Assembly: GCF_002934665.1 (NCBI RefSeq)
Contig: NZ_NIRS01000001.1
Coordinates: 372,001-436,000, forward strand
Reading direction: 5' to 3'
DNA length: 64,000 bases
Origin: Pseudomonas laurylsulfatiphila
GTDB lineage: Bacteria; Pseudomonadota; Gammaproteobacteria; Pseudomonadales; Pseudomonadaceae
Position numbers and translations under genes: made by a program. The notes below the pieces were generated by a model, which was not told the DNA's origin, did not search any database, and saw only the letters and a program-made list of their open reading frames with translations. This document shows positions 8,773 to 16,769 of this stretch, piece by piece. Numbering within the stretch: position 1 is the first letter of the stretch; every line of letters begins with the position of its first letter.

Positions 8773-9687
8773 CTACAGCTCAATACTCATGCCGTCATAA
8801 GCCACTTCGATCCCCCGCCGCTCCAGCAAGGCCCGCTCGGCCGAGTCTTCATCGAGAATGGGATTGGTGTTGTTGATGTGGATCAGCACCTTACGCTGGC
8901 GGTTGAAACCCTCCAGCACGTCCAGCATCCCGCCGGGGCCGCTTTGTGGGAGGTGCCCCATTTCGCTGCCCAGGCTCTGGCCGACTTCGCAAATACGCAT
9001 CTCGTCGTCGCGCCACAGGGTGCCGTCCAGCAGCAGGCAATCGGCACGCTGCATCCAGCCCAGCACTTCATCGTCGATTCGGCCAAGGCCCGGCGCATAG
9101 AACAGCGACGCGCCGCTGCGCAGGTCTTCAACGAACAGGCCAATGGTGTCGCCCGGTTGCGGGTTGCCGCGATTGGGCGAATACGGCGGCGCGTTGCTCA
9201 CCAGGGGAATCGCGCGAAACTGCAAATGCTCGCAGGCCGCTATGCCGAACGGCTGACGATCGAGGCCGACCGGTTGCCAGTGCAGCCCGCCGTTCCAGTG
9301 TCCGAGCATGGTGAACAGCGGGAAACCGCTGCTCAGGTCCTGATGCACACGCTCGGTGCACCAGACGTCATGGGGGCAGCCTTCGCGCAGGCTGAGCAAA
9401 CCGGTGCAGTGGTCGATCTGGCTGTCCAGCAGCACGATGCCGGCGATGGCGCTGTCACGCAGGCGCCGCGCCGGTTGCAGTGGTGCAAAACTCTCGAGTT
9501 GCGCGCGAATGTCCGGTGACGCGTTGCACAGCACCCACTCCACACCGTTGTCACTCAAGGCAATCGACGACTGCGTACGACGCTGGGCCCGCAGGCTGCC
9601 ATTGCGCACACCGGCGCACTGGCGGCAGTTGCAGTTCCACTGCGGGAAACCACCGCCAGCGGCGGAACCGAGAACGCGGATGTGCAT
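8773..9687 (-). CDS. pqqB: PQQ biosynthesis protein PqqB
   Basis: A 304-aa metallo-beta-lactamase-fold protein beginning [19 protein letters not shown], the conserved PqqB N-terminus with a CxCxxC cluster (NCNCRQC). Known role in the pathway: hydroxylation of the tyrosine-derived part of the cross-linked intermediate. The start at 9687 is chosen because it gives this conserved N-terminus and has GGAG upstream; the frame is open a little further. It follows pqqA after 55 bp. Confidence 0.95.
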   Translation of the reverse strand: MHIRVLGSAAGGGFPQWNCNCRQCAGVRNGSLRAQRRTQSSIALSDNGVEWVLCNASPDIRAQLESFAPLQPARRLRDSAIAGIVLLDSQIDHCTGLLSLREGCPHDVWCTERVHQDLSSGFPLFTMLGHWNGGLHWQPVGLDRQPFGIAACEHLQFRAIPLVSNAPPYSPNRGNPQPGDTIGLFVEDLRSGASLFYAPGLGRIDDEVLGWMQRADCLLLDGTLWRDDEMRICEVGQSLGSEMGHLPQSGPGGMLDVLEGFNRQRKVLIHINNTNPILDEDSAERALLERRGIEVAYDGMSIEL

Positions 9688-9742
9688 GGCGGATGCTCCA
9701 GGAGGCAGGTCCGGCCAACCCATCGGCTGGCCGGGTGATCAT

Positions 9743-9814
9743 TCAACGGTTGGCGAAATACATCGTCACTTCGAAGCCAATGCGCAGATCGGTAAACGCG
9801 GGTTTAGTCCACAT
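9743..9814 (-). CDS. pqqA: PQQ precursor peptide PqqA
   Basis: A 23-codon gene. The peptide begins MWTKPAFTDLRIG and contains the obligatory E15-VTM-Y19 pair that becomes the PQQ skeleton. ATG at 9814, TGA 9743-9745. It is first gene of pqqABCDE. No pqqF protease gene adjoins it; the upstream neighbour is an IS110 element. A dyad shared with other alcohol-regulon promoters is 67 bp upstream. Confidence 0.95.
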   Translation of the reverse strand: MWTKPAFTDLRIGFEVTMYFANR

Positions 9815-9880
9815 GGGTCATTCCTCTTCTTGTGCCGGGTGATTCCGGTAGAGCCATTAATGCACGGGGCGTTGAGTGCC

Positions 9881-9897
9881 CGAATGCTACTTTCGAA
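9881..9897. promoter_or_regulatory. Candidate operator upstream of pqqA
   Basis: CGAATGCTACTTTCGAA. The first 12 bases are identical to those of the site upstream of nosP (27572-27583). It is 67 bp from the pqqA start, the same distance as the related sites upstream of other units in the locus. Confidence 0.55.
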
Positions 9898-9957
9898 GGA
9901 GTTGGCGGGGTGATTTGGTAGGGGGTGTTGCAGGACTTACAAAACACACATAACCAA

Positions 9958-9966
9958 TGTGGGAGC
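9958..9966. repeat. Left half of a REP split by the IS110 element
   Basis: TGTGGGAGC is the first nine bases of a REP. Joined to 11117 onward through the shared GC, it rebuilds TGTGGGAGCGGGCTTGCTCGCGAA, an ordinary REP unit of this genome. Confidence 0.85.
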
Positions 9967-9989
9967 AACTGTCTTCCCCCTGCCACTCG

Positions 9990-10907
9990 TCACCGCCACT
10001 CGGTGCCGTCCCGCAACATGGCATTCAGCCTGATCAGTAGGATCCGCATGCAGGCGATGAGCGCGACTTTCGCGCTCTTGCCTCGCTCCCGAAGAGCGTC
10101 ATAACGTGCCTTGAAGTCTGGCTGATGACGGATCACGACCCAGCAAGACAGGTAAAGCGCACGTCTGACGCGGGCTCTGCCTCCGTAGATTTGACGTTTT
10201 CCGCTGTGATTGCCACTGTCGTCGTTGTACGGCGCAATTCCCGCCAAGGCCGCCACTTCACGACGATCAAGCGCTCCCAATTCGGGCAGATAAACCAGCA
10301 AGCTGGCTGTGGCCACCGTACCGATGCCTTTAACGGAAATGAGTCGCTCGGCTTTTTCGGCATCCAGCTCATGCATGCTCTGATGGATGGTTTTATCGAG
10401 CTGCTTGATCTGCACTTGCAGGTAGTGAACAAGACCTTTGATCGCCACGGTAACAGCGGGTAGTTGAACTTGCTGAAGCCGGCGCTTGTTGTCGTCTCGT
10501 TGCTGAACAAACTGCTCGCGCAACTGGATCAGCTCGCGCAGCGCTTCACGTTCCGGCGAAATGATCTTGTCGCGGGATGCATGCAGCACTTCAGCGAAGT
10601 CCGCCAGCACGGCCGCGTCGATGGGGTCGGTCTTGGCATTCTTGCCCATGGCCACGGCGAAGGCTCTGGCCCGGCGGGGATTGATTCTAAGCACTTTGAA
10701 GTTGGCGCCTTGCAGCGCCGCCATGACCTTGCATTCGTACCCACCGGTGGCCTCCAGCAGAACCCGGTCAACCTCGTACTGGCTCAGGCGCTCAATCAGC
10801 TCAACAAAGCCTTCTGACGTATTGGGAAGGTCAAAACCTTCACCTTGAGGTTGAACCCATACAACCAGGTTTGATTTGGAGATATCGATGCCGACCCAGG
10901 AAATCAT
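9990..10907 (-). CDS. IS110-family recombinase (transposase)
   Basis: A 305-aa intact IS110 recombinase. The RuvC-like domain (about 1-150) carries the DEDD residues D8 (VGIDISK), E52 (LLEATGGYE), D94 and D97 (KTDPIDA). A coiled-coil stretch runs about 120-185. The C-terminal Tnp domain has LISVKGIGTVAT, AALAGIAPYN and the candidate catalytic S231 in DDSGNHSGKR. The start at 10907 has AAGAGGG 8 nt upstream. No frameshift or missing catalytic residue is seen, so the enzyme looks functional. Known family behaviour: RNA-guided recombination between target and donor using a non-coding RNA from the element's own leader. Confidence 0.95.
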   Translation of the reverse strand: MISWVGIDISKSNLVVWVQPQGEGFDLPNTSEGFVELIERLSQYEVDRVLLEATGGYECKVMAALQGANFKVLRINPRRARAFAVAMGKNAKTDPIDAAVLADFAEVLHASRDKIISPEREALRELIQLREQFVQQRDDNKRRLQQVQLPAVTVAIKGLVHYLQVQIKQLDKTIHQSMHELDAEKAERLISVKGIGTVATASLLVYLPELGALDRREVAALAGIAPYNDDSGNHSGKRQIYGGRARVRRALYLSCWVVIRHQPDFKARYDALRERGKSAKVALIACMRILLIRLNAMLRDGTEWR

Positions 10908-10924
10908 GGCAAAACCCTCTTACA

Positions 10925-11095
10925 CTCAGGAGTGAGAGTGCTCTGGCTTTGCCCACGCTTGTGATTCGAGTGGCGCTCGTCCAACTGTTCGGGCTTATGG
11001 GCCAGAGTGGAAAGGTGGATGGCAGCTTGGCTCCCACACGTGCTTTTAGCACCGCGGACTCACAGCTTGCCATTCACCTCTCTCACCCCAGAGTT
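10925..11095 (-). ncRNA. Predicted bridge RNA of the IS110 element
   Basis: The minus-strand leader of the recombinase folds by eye into a short 5' hairpin plus two loops. Target loop: an outer stem (11063-11071 with 11021-11030, one bulge) encloses left guide AGTCCGC (11060-11054), a 5-bp hairpin (11052-11040) and right guide TGTGGGAGC (11038-11030). Donor loop: a 7-bp outer stem (11001-11007 with 10941-10947) encloses ACAGTTG (10988-10982), hairpin CGAG-CGCCA-CTCG (10979-10967) and CACAAGC (10963-10957). The guides pair with the interrupted REP and with the element's own ends. This is the architecture known for IS110 bridge RNAs. RNA boundaries are approximate. Confidence 0.85.
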
Positions 11096-11116
11096 TATCC
11101 CTAGATCTAGACACAA

Positions 11117-11199
11117 GCGGGCTTGCTCGCGAAAGCGGTGTGCCAGTCAACATTTCTGCTGAATGGGACTCCGTATTCGCGAGCAAGCCCGCTCCCACA
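11117..11199. repeat. Right part of the split REPIN
   Basis: GCGGGCTTGCTCGCGAA at 11117-11133 is the rest of the interrupted REP. Its inverted partner TTCGCGAGCAAGCCCGCTCC and following bases are intact at 11176-11199. Confidence 0.88.
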
Positions 11200-11224
11200 T
11201 TTTGGTTTGTGGTGTTTTTGCGGG

Positions 11225-12745
11225 TTAGAAGAACCCCAGCGGATTGATGTCGTAGCTCACCAGCAGGTTCTTGGTCTGCTGATAATGATCGAGCATCATC
11301 TTGTGGTTTTCCCGGCCGACGCCGGACTTCTTGTAGCCGCCGAACGCCGCATGCGCCGGGTACAGGTGGTAGCAGTTGGTCCACACCCGCCCGGCCTTGA
11401 TCGCCCGGCCCATGCGATAGGCGCGGTTGATGTCGCGGGTCCACAGGCCGGCGCCGAGGCCGAACTCGCTGTCATTGGCAATCGCCAGGGCTTCGGCTTC
11501 GTCCTTGAAGGTGGTGACACCCACCACCGGGCCGAAGATTTCTTCCTGGAACACGCGCATCTTGTTGTGGCCCTTGAGCAGGGTCGGCTGGATGTAGTAA
11601 CCGCTGGACAGGTCGCCCTCCAGACGCTCGGCCGCGCCGCCGGTGAGCAGTTCGGCGCCCTCCTCCTGGGCAATGGTCAGGTACGAGAGGATTTTGTCGT
11701 ACTGCTGCTCGGACGCCTGGGCGCCGACCATGGTCTCGGTGTCCAGCGGGTTGCCGCGCTTGATCCTGGCGATCTTCTTCATCACCTCGGCCATGAACGG
11801 CTCGTAGATCGACTCCTGCACCAGCGCCCGGGACGGGCAGGTGCAGACTTCGCCCTGGTTGAAGAACGCCAGCACCAGGCCTTCGGCGGCTTTTTCGATG
11901 AACGCCGGTTCCGCGTTCATGATGTCCTCGAAGAAGATGTTCGGCGACTTGCCGCCCAGTTCGACGGTGCTCGGGATGATGTTCTCGGCGGCGCAATGCA
12001 TGATGTGCGCGCCCACCGGGGTCGAACCGGTGAAGGCGATCTTGGTGATGCGCTTGCTGGTGGCCAGGGCCTCGCCGGCTTCGCGACCGAAGCCCTGGAC
12101 GATGTTCAGCACGCCCGCTGGCAGCAGGTCAGCGATCAGCTCGGCGAACACCATGATCGACAACGGCGTTTGCTCGGCAGGCTTGAGCACGATGCAGTTG
12201 CCGGCGGCGAGCGCCGGGGCGAGTTTCCAGGCGGCCATCAGCAGCGGGAAGTTCCACGGAATGATCTGTCCGACCACGCCCAGGGGCTCATGGAAGTGAT
12301 AGGCCGTGGTCAGCTCGTTGATCTCGGCAGCCCCGCCTTCCTGGGCACGGATGCAGCCGGCGAAGTAACGGAAGTGGTCGGCTGCCAGCGGTACGTCGGC
12401 GTTCAGGGTTTCGCGCACGGCCTTGCCGTTGTCCCAGGTTTCGGTGACGGCCAGGACCTCAAGGTTCTGCTCGATGCGGTCGGCGATTTTCAGCAGCACC
12501 AGGGAGCGGTCCTGGGCCGAGGTCTTGCCCCAGGCGTCGGCAGCGGCATGGGCGGCGTCGAGGGCCTTGTCGATGTCGGCGGCGCTGGAGCGCGGGAACT
12601 CGGCGATCACTTCACCATTGACCGGCGAGGTGTTGGTGAAGTACTCGCCATTGATCGGGGCAACGAACTCGCCACCGATAAAGTTGCCGTAGCGCGGTTT
12701 GAAAGTAATGACGGCGCCTGGGGTTCCGGGTTGTGCGTAGATCAT
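11225..12745 (-). CDS. NAD-dependent aldehyde dehydrogenase of the quinoprotein alcohol pathway (ExaC/PedI type)
   Basis: A 506-aa class I/II-like aldehyde dehydrogenase of normal length. Expected residues are present: the PWNF motif near 163-166, general base E262 (VELGGKSPN) and nucleophile C301 in [10 protein letters not shown]. Known role of the orthologues beside exaA/pedH: oxidation of acetaldehyde and other aldehydes produced by the periplasmic quinoprotein dehydrogenase, in the cytoplasm. The start at 12745 ([10 protein letters not shown]) fits the family N-terminus. Upstream lie a long hairpin (12803-12850) and a TAGTAT -10-like box on the minus strand. Confidence 0.93.
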   Translation of the reverse strand: MIYAQPGTPGAVITFKPRYGNFIGGEFVAPINGEYFTNTSPVNGEVIAEFPRSSAADIDKALDAAHAAADAWGKTSAQDRSLVLLKIADRIEQNLEVLAVTETWDNGKAVRETLNADVPLAADHFRYFAGCIRAQEGGAAEINELTTAYHFHEPLGVVGQIIPWNFPLLMAAWKLAPALAAGNCIVLKPAEQTPLSIMVFAELIADLLPAGVLNIVQGFGREAGEALATSKRITKIAFTGSTPVGAHIMHCAAENIIPSTVELGGKSPNIFFEDIMNAEPAFIEKAAEGLVLAFFNQGEVCTCPSRALVQESIYEPFMAEVMKKIARIKRGNPLDTETMVGAQASEQQYDKILSYLTIAQEEGAELLTGGAAERLEGDLSSGYYIQPTLLKGHNKMRVFQEEIFGPVVGVTTFKDEAEALAIANDSEFGLGAGLWTRDINRAYRMGRAIKAGRVWTNCYHLYPAHAAFGGYKKSGVGRENHKMMLDHYQQTKNLLVSYDINPLGFF

Positions 12746-12768
12746 GGTGGGCCTCTGTCTGGGTCGAT

Positions 12769-12787
12769 GCCTGTCGTATTGACAGGC
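12769..12787. repeat. 7-bp perfect hairpin in the aldehyde dehydrogenase leader
   Basis: GCCTGTC-GTATT-GACAGGC, 24 bp before the ATG. It would fold in the 5' untranslated RNA close to the ribosome site. No known riboswitch class is recognised. Confidence 0.6.
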
Positions 12788-12802
12788 GATGAGCCGATAC
12801 TA

Positions 12803-12850
12803 GAGAGCCCCGCGTGCCAGACGAATGCGTCGTTGGCAGGAGGGGCTCTC
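12803..12850. promoter_or_regulatory. 48-nt near-perfect palindrome upstream of aldehyde dehydrogenase
   Basis: Outer arms GAGAGCCCC / GGGGCTCTC and inner arms TGCCA..TGGCA flank the segment CGAATGCGTCGTTGG (12822-12836). That segment resembles the CGAATGCTACTTGGG operator before nosP. It lies 58-105 bp upstream of the start. There is no T-run on either strand, so an operator fits better than a terminator. Confidence 0.45.
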
Positions 12851-12880
12851 GTTATTTGGTCGTAGGTTTCACACCGATCA

Positions 12881-12982
12881 CTGTAGGAGCGAGCCTGCTC
12901 GCGATGAACCCGAGAACGCCGCGGGGTATCAGGTTTCCAGCGTGATCGTTGACGACCATCGCGAGCAGGCTCGCTCCTACAG
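12881..12982. repeat. REPIN doublet (GTAGGAGCGAGC type)
   Basis: Its spacer is nearly the same as in the copy at 388-491, including GATGAACCCGAGAACGCC. The repeat ends 2 bp from the pedH stop codon. Confidence 0.93.
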
Positions 12983-12984
12983 GT

Positions 12985-14760
12985 TTAATGCTTGGCTACA
13001 AGATCCTTGGGCAGCTTGAAGGTCCAGAGCATGCCGCCCTGGTTGAAGTCCTTCACCCGCTTGGCCACTTCGCCGCCCCACAGCGGTACCGCGCCGCCCC
13101 AGCCGGAGAGCACCGAGACGTACTGTTCGCCGTCCATTTCCCAGGTGATGGGCGAGCCGAGCACGCCGGAGCCGGTCTGGAACTCCCAGACCTTTTCGCC
13201 AGTCTTGGCGTTGAACGCCTGCAGGAAACCTTCAGGCGTGCCGGTGAACACCAGGTTGCCCTTGGTGGTCAGCACTCCGCCCCACAGCGGCGCGTAGTTC
13301 TTGTGACGCCAGACTTCCTTGCCGGTTTTCGGATCGATGGCCCGCAGCACGCCGATGTAGTCTTCGTTCAACGGTTTGATGGTGAAGCCGGCGCCGAGGA
13401 ACGCCGCGCCTTTCTTGTAGGCGATGCCTTCGTTCCAGATGTCCATGCCCCATTCGTTGGACGGCACATAGAACAACCCGGTGTCCCGGTTGTAGGCCAT
13501 CGGCATCCAGTTTTTCGCGCCGAGGAACGCCGGTGCCACGAACACCGAGCTGCCCTTGACTTCCGAACCCGGGGCGCCGGGACGGCTGGCTTCGTTGTAG
13601 ATCGGCCGGCCGTCCTTATCCAGGCCGGTGGCCCAGGTGATCTTGTCCACGAACGGGAAGCCACGGATGAATTTGCCGTTGGTACGATCCAGCACGTAGA
13701 AGAAACCGTTACGGTCGGCGGTGGCCGCCGCCTTGATTTCCTTGCCGCCTTCGCTGTAGTTGAACGACACCAGCTCGTTCACGCCGTCGTAGTCCCAACC
13801 GTCGTGGGGCGTGCTCTGGAAGTGCCATTTGATGGTGCCGTCGTCCGGGTTGAGCGCCAGGCGCGACGAGGAGTAGAGGTTGTCGCCAGGGCGCAGGTGC
13901 GAGTTCCACGGCGCCGGGTTGCCGGTACCGAACAGCAGCAGGTTGGTTTCCGGGTCGTAATAACCGCCAAGCCAAGGAGCCGCACCGCCGGTTTTCCACA
14001 GATCGCCCGGCCAGGTCTTGCCCGCCTCGCCGCCGGAGATGCCGTTCTCCACCGCTTTGCCGTCCTTGTAGACGTAGCCCATATGGCCTTCGACCGTCGG
14101 CCGGGTCCACAGCAGATCACCGTTTTTCGGGTCATAGGCTTCGATCTTGCCCACCACGCCGAACTCGCCACCGGCCACGCCGGTAATCAGCTTGCCGTTG
14201 ATCACCAGCGGCGCGGCGCTGATCGAGTAGCCTTCCTTGTGGTCGGCGACTTTCTTGCTCCACACCACCTTGCCGGTGTCCTTGTTCAGCGCCACGAGCT
14301 TGGCGTCGAGGGTGCCGAAGATCACCAGGTCGCCATACAGCGCGACGCCACGGTTGATCACGTCGCAGCAAGGGCGGATGTCATCGGGCAGGCGCGCATC
14401 GTATTGCCAGAGTTTCTTGCCGGTGCGCGCATCCACGGCGAAGACCCGGGAGTAGGAACCGGTCATGTACATCACGCCGTCCTTGACCATCGGCTGCGCT
14501 TGCTGGCCACGCTGTTTTTCACCGCCGAAGGAAAACGCCCAGGCCGGGCGCAGTTCCTTGACGTTGTCGACGTTGAGAATATCCAGCGGGCTGTAGCGCT
14601 GCCCTTGAACGCCGAGGCCGTTGGTCACGACCTGTTCCGGGTTCTTCGGATCCTGGAGAATGTCCTGGTCGGAAACCCCGGCCAATGCCTGGCCGGACAA
14701 CAGCATGGCACTGAGCAGCAGGCTCAAGACGAAGGGCTGGCGACGTGCGGGTTGAGTCAT
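12985..14760 (-). CDS. pedH: PQQ-dependent alcohol dehydrogenase, lanthanide type (PedH-like)
   Basis: A 591-aa periplasmic quinoprotein with a signal peptide (about 1-27, ending SGQALA). Residues expected for the family are the vicinal disulfide C131-C132 (DDIRPCCDV), metal ligands E199 (GGEFGVVG) and N281 (GTGNPAPWN), catalytic base D323 and a second acid D325 in [11 protein letters not shown]. The D-x-D pair is the established mark of lanthanide-dependent enzymes; calcium-type ExaA/PedE have Ser, Thr or Ala at the second site. The sequence follows PedH of P. putida rather than ExaA. Known reaction: oxidation of primary alcohols and aldehydes, with electrons to cytochrome c550. It has its own 286-bp upstream region with a candidate operator. 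Confidence 0.93.
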   Translation of the reverse strand: MTQPARRQPFVLSLLLSAMLLSGQALAGVSDQDILQDPKNPEQVVTNGLGVQGQRYSPLDILNVDNVKELRPAWAFSFGGEKQRGQQAQPMVKDGVMYMTGSYSRVFAVDARTGKKLWQYDARLPDDIRPCCDVINRGVALYGDLVIFGTLDAKLVALNKDTGKVVWSKKVADHKEGYSISAAPLVINGKLITGVAGGEFGVVGKIEAYDPKNGDLLWTRPTVEGHMGYVYKDGKAVENGISGGEAGKTWPGDLWKTGGAAPWLGGYYDPETNLLLFGTGNPAPWNSHLRPGDNLYSSSRLALNPDDGTIKWHFQSTPHDGWDYDGVNELVSFNYSEGGKEIKAAATADRNGFFYVLDRTNGKFIRGFPFVDKITWATGLDKDGRPIYNEASRPGAPGSEVKGSSVFVAPAFLGAKNWMPMAYNRDTGLFYVPSNEWGMDIWNEGIAYKKGAAFLGAGFTIKPLNEDYIGVLRAIDPKTGKEVWRHKNYAPLWGGVLTTKGNLVFTGTPEGFLQAFNAKTGEKVWEFQTGSGVLGSPITWEMDGEQYVSVLSGWGGAVPLWGGEVAKRVKDFNQGGMLWTFKLPKDLVAKH

Positions 14761-14866
14761 GACGGCTTCCTCTGCGGATTTTTGTTATGTCCGGAAATTT
14801 TCCCGGTCTGGTGCAGATTCTTGGGCGCCGCCGCCCTGGCAACAATTGCCCGCAATGAGGAGATTG

Positions 14867-14881
14867 CTAGTTCCTTGGTAC
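14867..14881. promoter_or_regulatory. Candidate operator upstream of pedH
   Basis: CTAGTTCCTTGGTAC, 107 bp from the pedH start. It shares CCTTGGTAC with the site at 18396-18410 before the substrate-binding protein gene. Confidence 0.55.
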
Positions 14882-14930
14882 AGGGTGGGTGGAGATGGAC
14901 ACGAAACTTTGTGAACGGCACCGGCCTCTT

Positions 14931-15030
14931 TGTAGGAGCGAGCCTGCTCGCGATGGACTCAAGGACACCGCTGGGTGTCAGGCTGCCAGCGTTATCGTTA
15001 ACGTCCATCGCGAGCAGGCTCGCTCCTACA
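14931..15030. repeat. REPIN doublet (GTAGGAGCGAGC type)
   Basis: Arms TGTAGGAGCGAGCCTGCTCG and complement. The spacer is a diverged version of that in the copies at 388 and 12881. It lies between pedH and the metallohydrolase gene. Confidence 0.92.
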
Positions 15031-15046
15031 GAGGATTTGTGGTCGC

Positions 15047-15982
15047 CTATTTGCTGGCAGAATCCACCCGCATCATCCGCTCGCGCTCGTAGCGCGGGTA
15101 CAGATGACTGACGCTGCGGATCAGTTCATAACGGCTCAGGTTGATCCCGGCGAAGCGTTCGGGGATGGGGCTGCGGATCATCTCCGCCATATCACTGCCA
15201 TTGGCCGCGCCGTCGCGCATGAGCTGATCGAGCCAGGTCAGGTAATCGCGCATCTGCTCGAAGGGTTGTCGATCGCCGGCCACCGGCCCATGGCCCGGCA
15301 CAACCTGCGTCCAGGGCAAAGCTTGCAGGGTCGCGATGTCCGCCAGCCACACTGACAGCCCCGGACTGTTGGGCGTGGTCAACGCCCGCTGATAAAACAC
15401 CAGGTCCCCGGCATACAGCACGCCGGTTTGCTGGTCGAGAATAGCCAGATCCGCGCCCGTATGCCCACCCAGGCTCAGCAGACGCAAATCGTGATTCCCA
15501 AAACTTTTCACGCCGGGTGTCAGCGTCTGCGTCGGCAACACTACTTCGGTGCCGCGCATCCAGTCGCCGACCATTCGGTACATATTCTCGGCCATGGCAT
15601 CGCCTTGCCGGTGCAACAGCTCGGTGGTGCCGGCCAGGGCGCCGATCGGCACGTCGGTGAAGGCTTGATTGCCCAGTACATGGTCCGGGTGGTGATGGGT
15701 CAACAAGACCTCGATCACCGGCTTGTCGGTGGTGGCGGCAATGGCCTTGCGCATTGCTTCGCCGTAACGCCGGGACGGCCCGGTGTCGATCACCACCACA
15801 CCGCGTTCAGTGACGATAAATGCGGTGTTGACGATGTTGCCGCCGTTGGCCTTGGCGAAATTATCGGTGCTGCCTTCCAGCAGCCAGGTGTCCCGGGCGA
15901 TCTGCCGGGGCTTGAGTGAGTAGTCGAGATCGGCCAGGGCCGGCAGACTGACGCTTAACACCATCAACAGGATCCAGCGCAT
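15047..15982 (-). CDS. Quinoprotein relay system zinc metallohydrolase
   Basis: A 311-aa metallo-beta-lactamase-fold protein with an N-terminal signal peptide (MRWILLMVLSVSLPALA). The metal motif H96-x-H98-x-D100-H101 lies in LLTHHHPDHVLGN, followed by the later ligands in LGGHTGADLAI and VVPGHGPVAG. This family is found only beside PQQ-dependent alcohol dehydrogenases and is named for that association; its substrate is not established. It follows the SoxYZ-like gene after 15 bp, so the two are probably co-transcribed with pedG and pedF. Periplasmic location is inferred. Confidence 0.88.
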   Translation of the reverse strand: MRWILLMVLSVSLPALADLDYSLKPRQIARDTWLLEGSTDNFAKANGGNIVNTAFIVTERGVVVIDTGPSRRYGEAMRKAIAATTDKPVIEVLLTHHHPDHVLGNQAFTDVPIGALAGTTELLHRQGDAMAENMYRMVGDWMRGTEVVLPTQTLTPGVKSFGNHDLRLLSLGGHTGADLAILDQQTGVLYAGDLVFYQRALTTPNSPGLSVWLADIATLQALPWTQVVPGHGPVAGDRQPFEQMRDYLTWLDQLMRDGAANGSDMAEMIRSPIPERFAGINLSRYELIRSVSHLYPRYERERMMRVDSASK

Positions 15983-15997
15983 GCCACGCTCCTTGGG

Positions 15998-16759
15998 TCA
16001 GGGGATCGACGCATCGAACTCATTGCCACTGTTGTCCCGTAGCAACAGACGTGTTTGCCCTGCCCCCTCGATGTCAAAGGCCAGGTTGGGGTTTTCGCTG
16101 ACTGCGGGGAACAGCTCCAGCCGGGCCAGCACGTGCTCGTTGTGGTCGCGCAGCTCGGCATGGTTGATGAAGAATTCCGGAATGCCGCTGACCATGCCGT
16201 TGTCCATGGGATGGGCCACCTGCATACGCACACGGCTGAATCCGTCCCGGGGATAGCGCCCGCCGAGCACTTCGCCGATGTGTTCCTCCCAGCCCGGCTG
16301 GGTGCGCACCACACTCGGCGCGGTGCAACCGCCACCTGCGGCGTCAATCAGGGTCGAGCCGACATGCCACACGCCGTCGCGGGTCAACACCGCCGCGCGC
16401 AGGGGTGTGGCCTGTTCGATGCGAATGCGCAACGACAGCCAGGGCAAAACCGAATCCAGCGGCTGGAAGTCGACGATTTTCGGCAACGGATTCAGTTCTG
16501 CCCAGGCGAGGATTCTCACCACCTCGCCCTTGAGCGCCCGGGCGTCGATTTCCAGCGGCACCTGCCGGGCGTCTTCGGCAAACGGCGGTGCCAGCAGCTT
16601 GACCCGCTCATCGAAAACGAACGGCGCATTGCCCAGAAACTGCTGTTGATAAAAGGCCCACATCACCGATGGCACCGGGTCTTTGCCGGGATCGATCGCG
16701 CCAGCCTGTGCCGCCAGGCTCAACCAGCAGGCCAACAGACAACTCCCTCGCCATTTCAT
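15998..16759 (-). CDS. Quinoprotein-associated SoxYZ-like carrier protein
   Basis: A 253-aa secreted protein (signal peptide about 1-21) combining a SoxY-like N-terminal domain with a SoxZ-like C-terminal domain. In sulfur oxidation SoxY carries the substrate on a cysteine in a GGCGG tail. Here the corresponding cysteine is C145 in AAGGGCTAPSV, at the junction of the two halves. Seen: a single conserved-looking cysteine near mid-protein and the SoxZ-type repeat MQVAHPMDNGMVSG in the second half. Inference: a covalent thio-carrier working with the adjacent hydrolase. The cargo is unknown. Confidence 0.85.
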   Translation of the reverse strand: MKWRGSCLLACWLSLAAQAGAIDPGKDPVPSVMWAFYQQQFLGNAPFVFDERVKLLAPPFAEDARQVPLEIDARALKGEVVRILAWAELNPLPKIVDFQPLDSVLPWLSLRIRIEQATPLRAAVLTRDGVWHVGSTLIDAAGGGCTAPSVVRTQPGWEEHIGEVLGGRYPRDGFSRVRMQVAHPMDNGMVSGIPEFFINHAELRDHNEHVLARLELFPAVSENPNLAFDIEGAGQTRLLLRDNSGNEFDASIP

Positions 16760-16769
16760 CGCCTGCTCC

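Larger units (their letters stand above)
9965..11118 (-). mobile_element. IS110-family insertion sequence inserted in a REP
   Basis: About 1.15 kb (1,152 bp between the duplicated GC dinucleotides at 9965-9966 and 11117-11118). It contains one recombinase gene, a short 23-bp 3' end and a roughly 210-bp 5' non-coding leader. There are no terminal inverted repeats and no longer target duplication, as expected for IS110-type elements. Removing it restores an intact REP, which fixes the ends to within two bases. It separates pqqA from the aldehyde dehydrogenase gene. Confidence 0.88.

Noticed and set aside
7852..9519. 555-codon plus-strand frame across pqqB-pqqD
   Set aside because: Runs opposite to three certain pqq genes and through a REPIN; its composition is that of an antisense shadow.
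9815..9957. PQQ- or metal-responsive riboswitch in the pqqA leader
   Set aside because: No stable conserved fold was found by eye beyond the operator-like dyad, and the leader is short.
12949..15111. 720-codon plus-strand frame opposite pedH
   Set aside because: Opposite a complete quinoprotein gene with signal peptide and all catalytic residues. The frame contains two REPs translated as SRLAPT / VGASLLA-type text.
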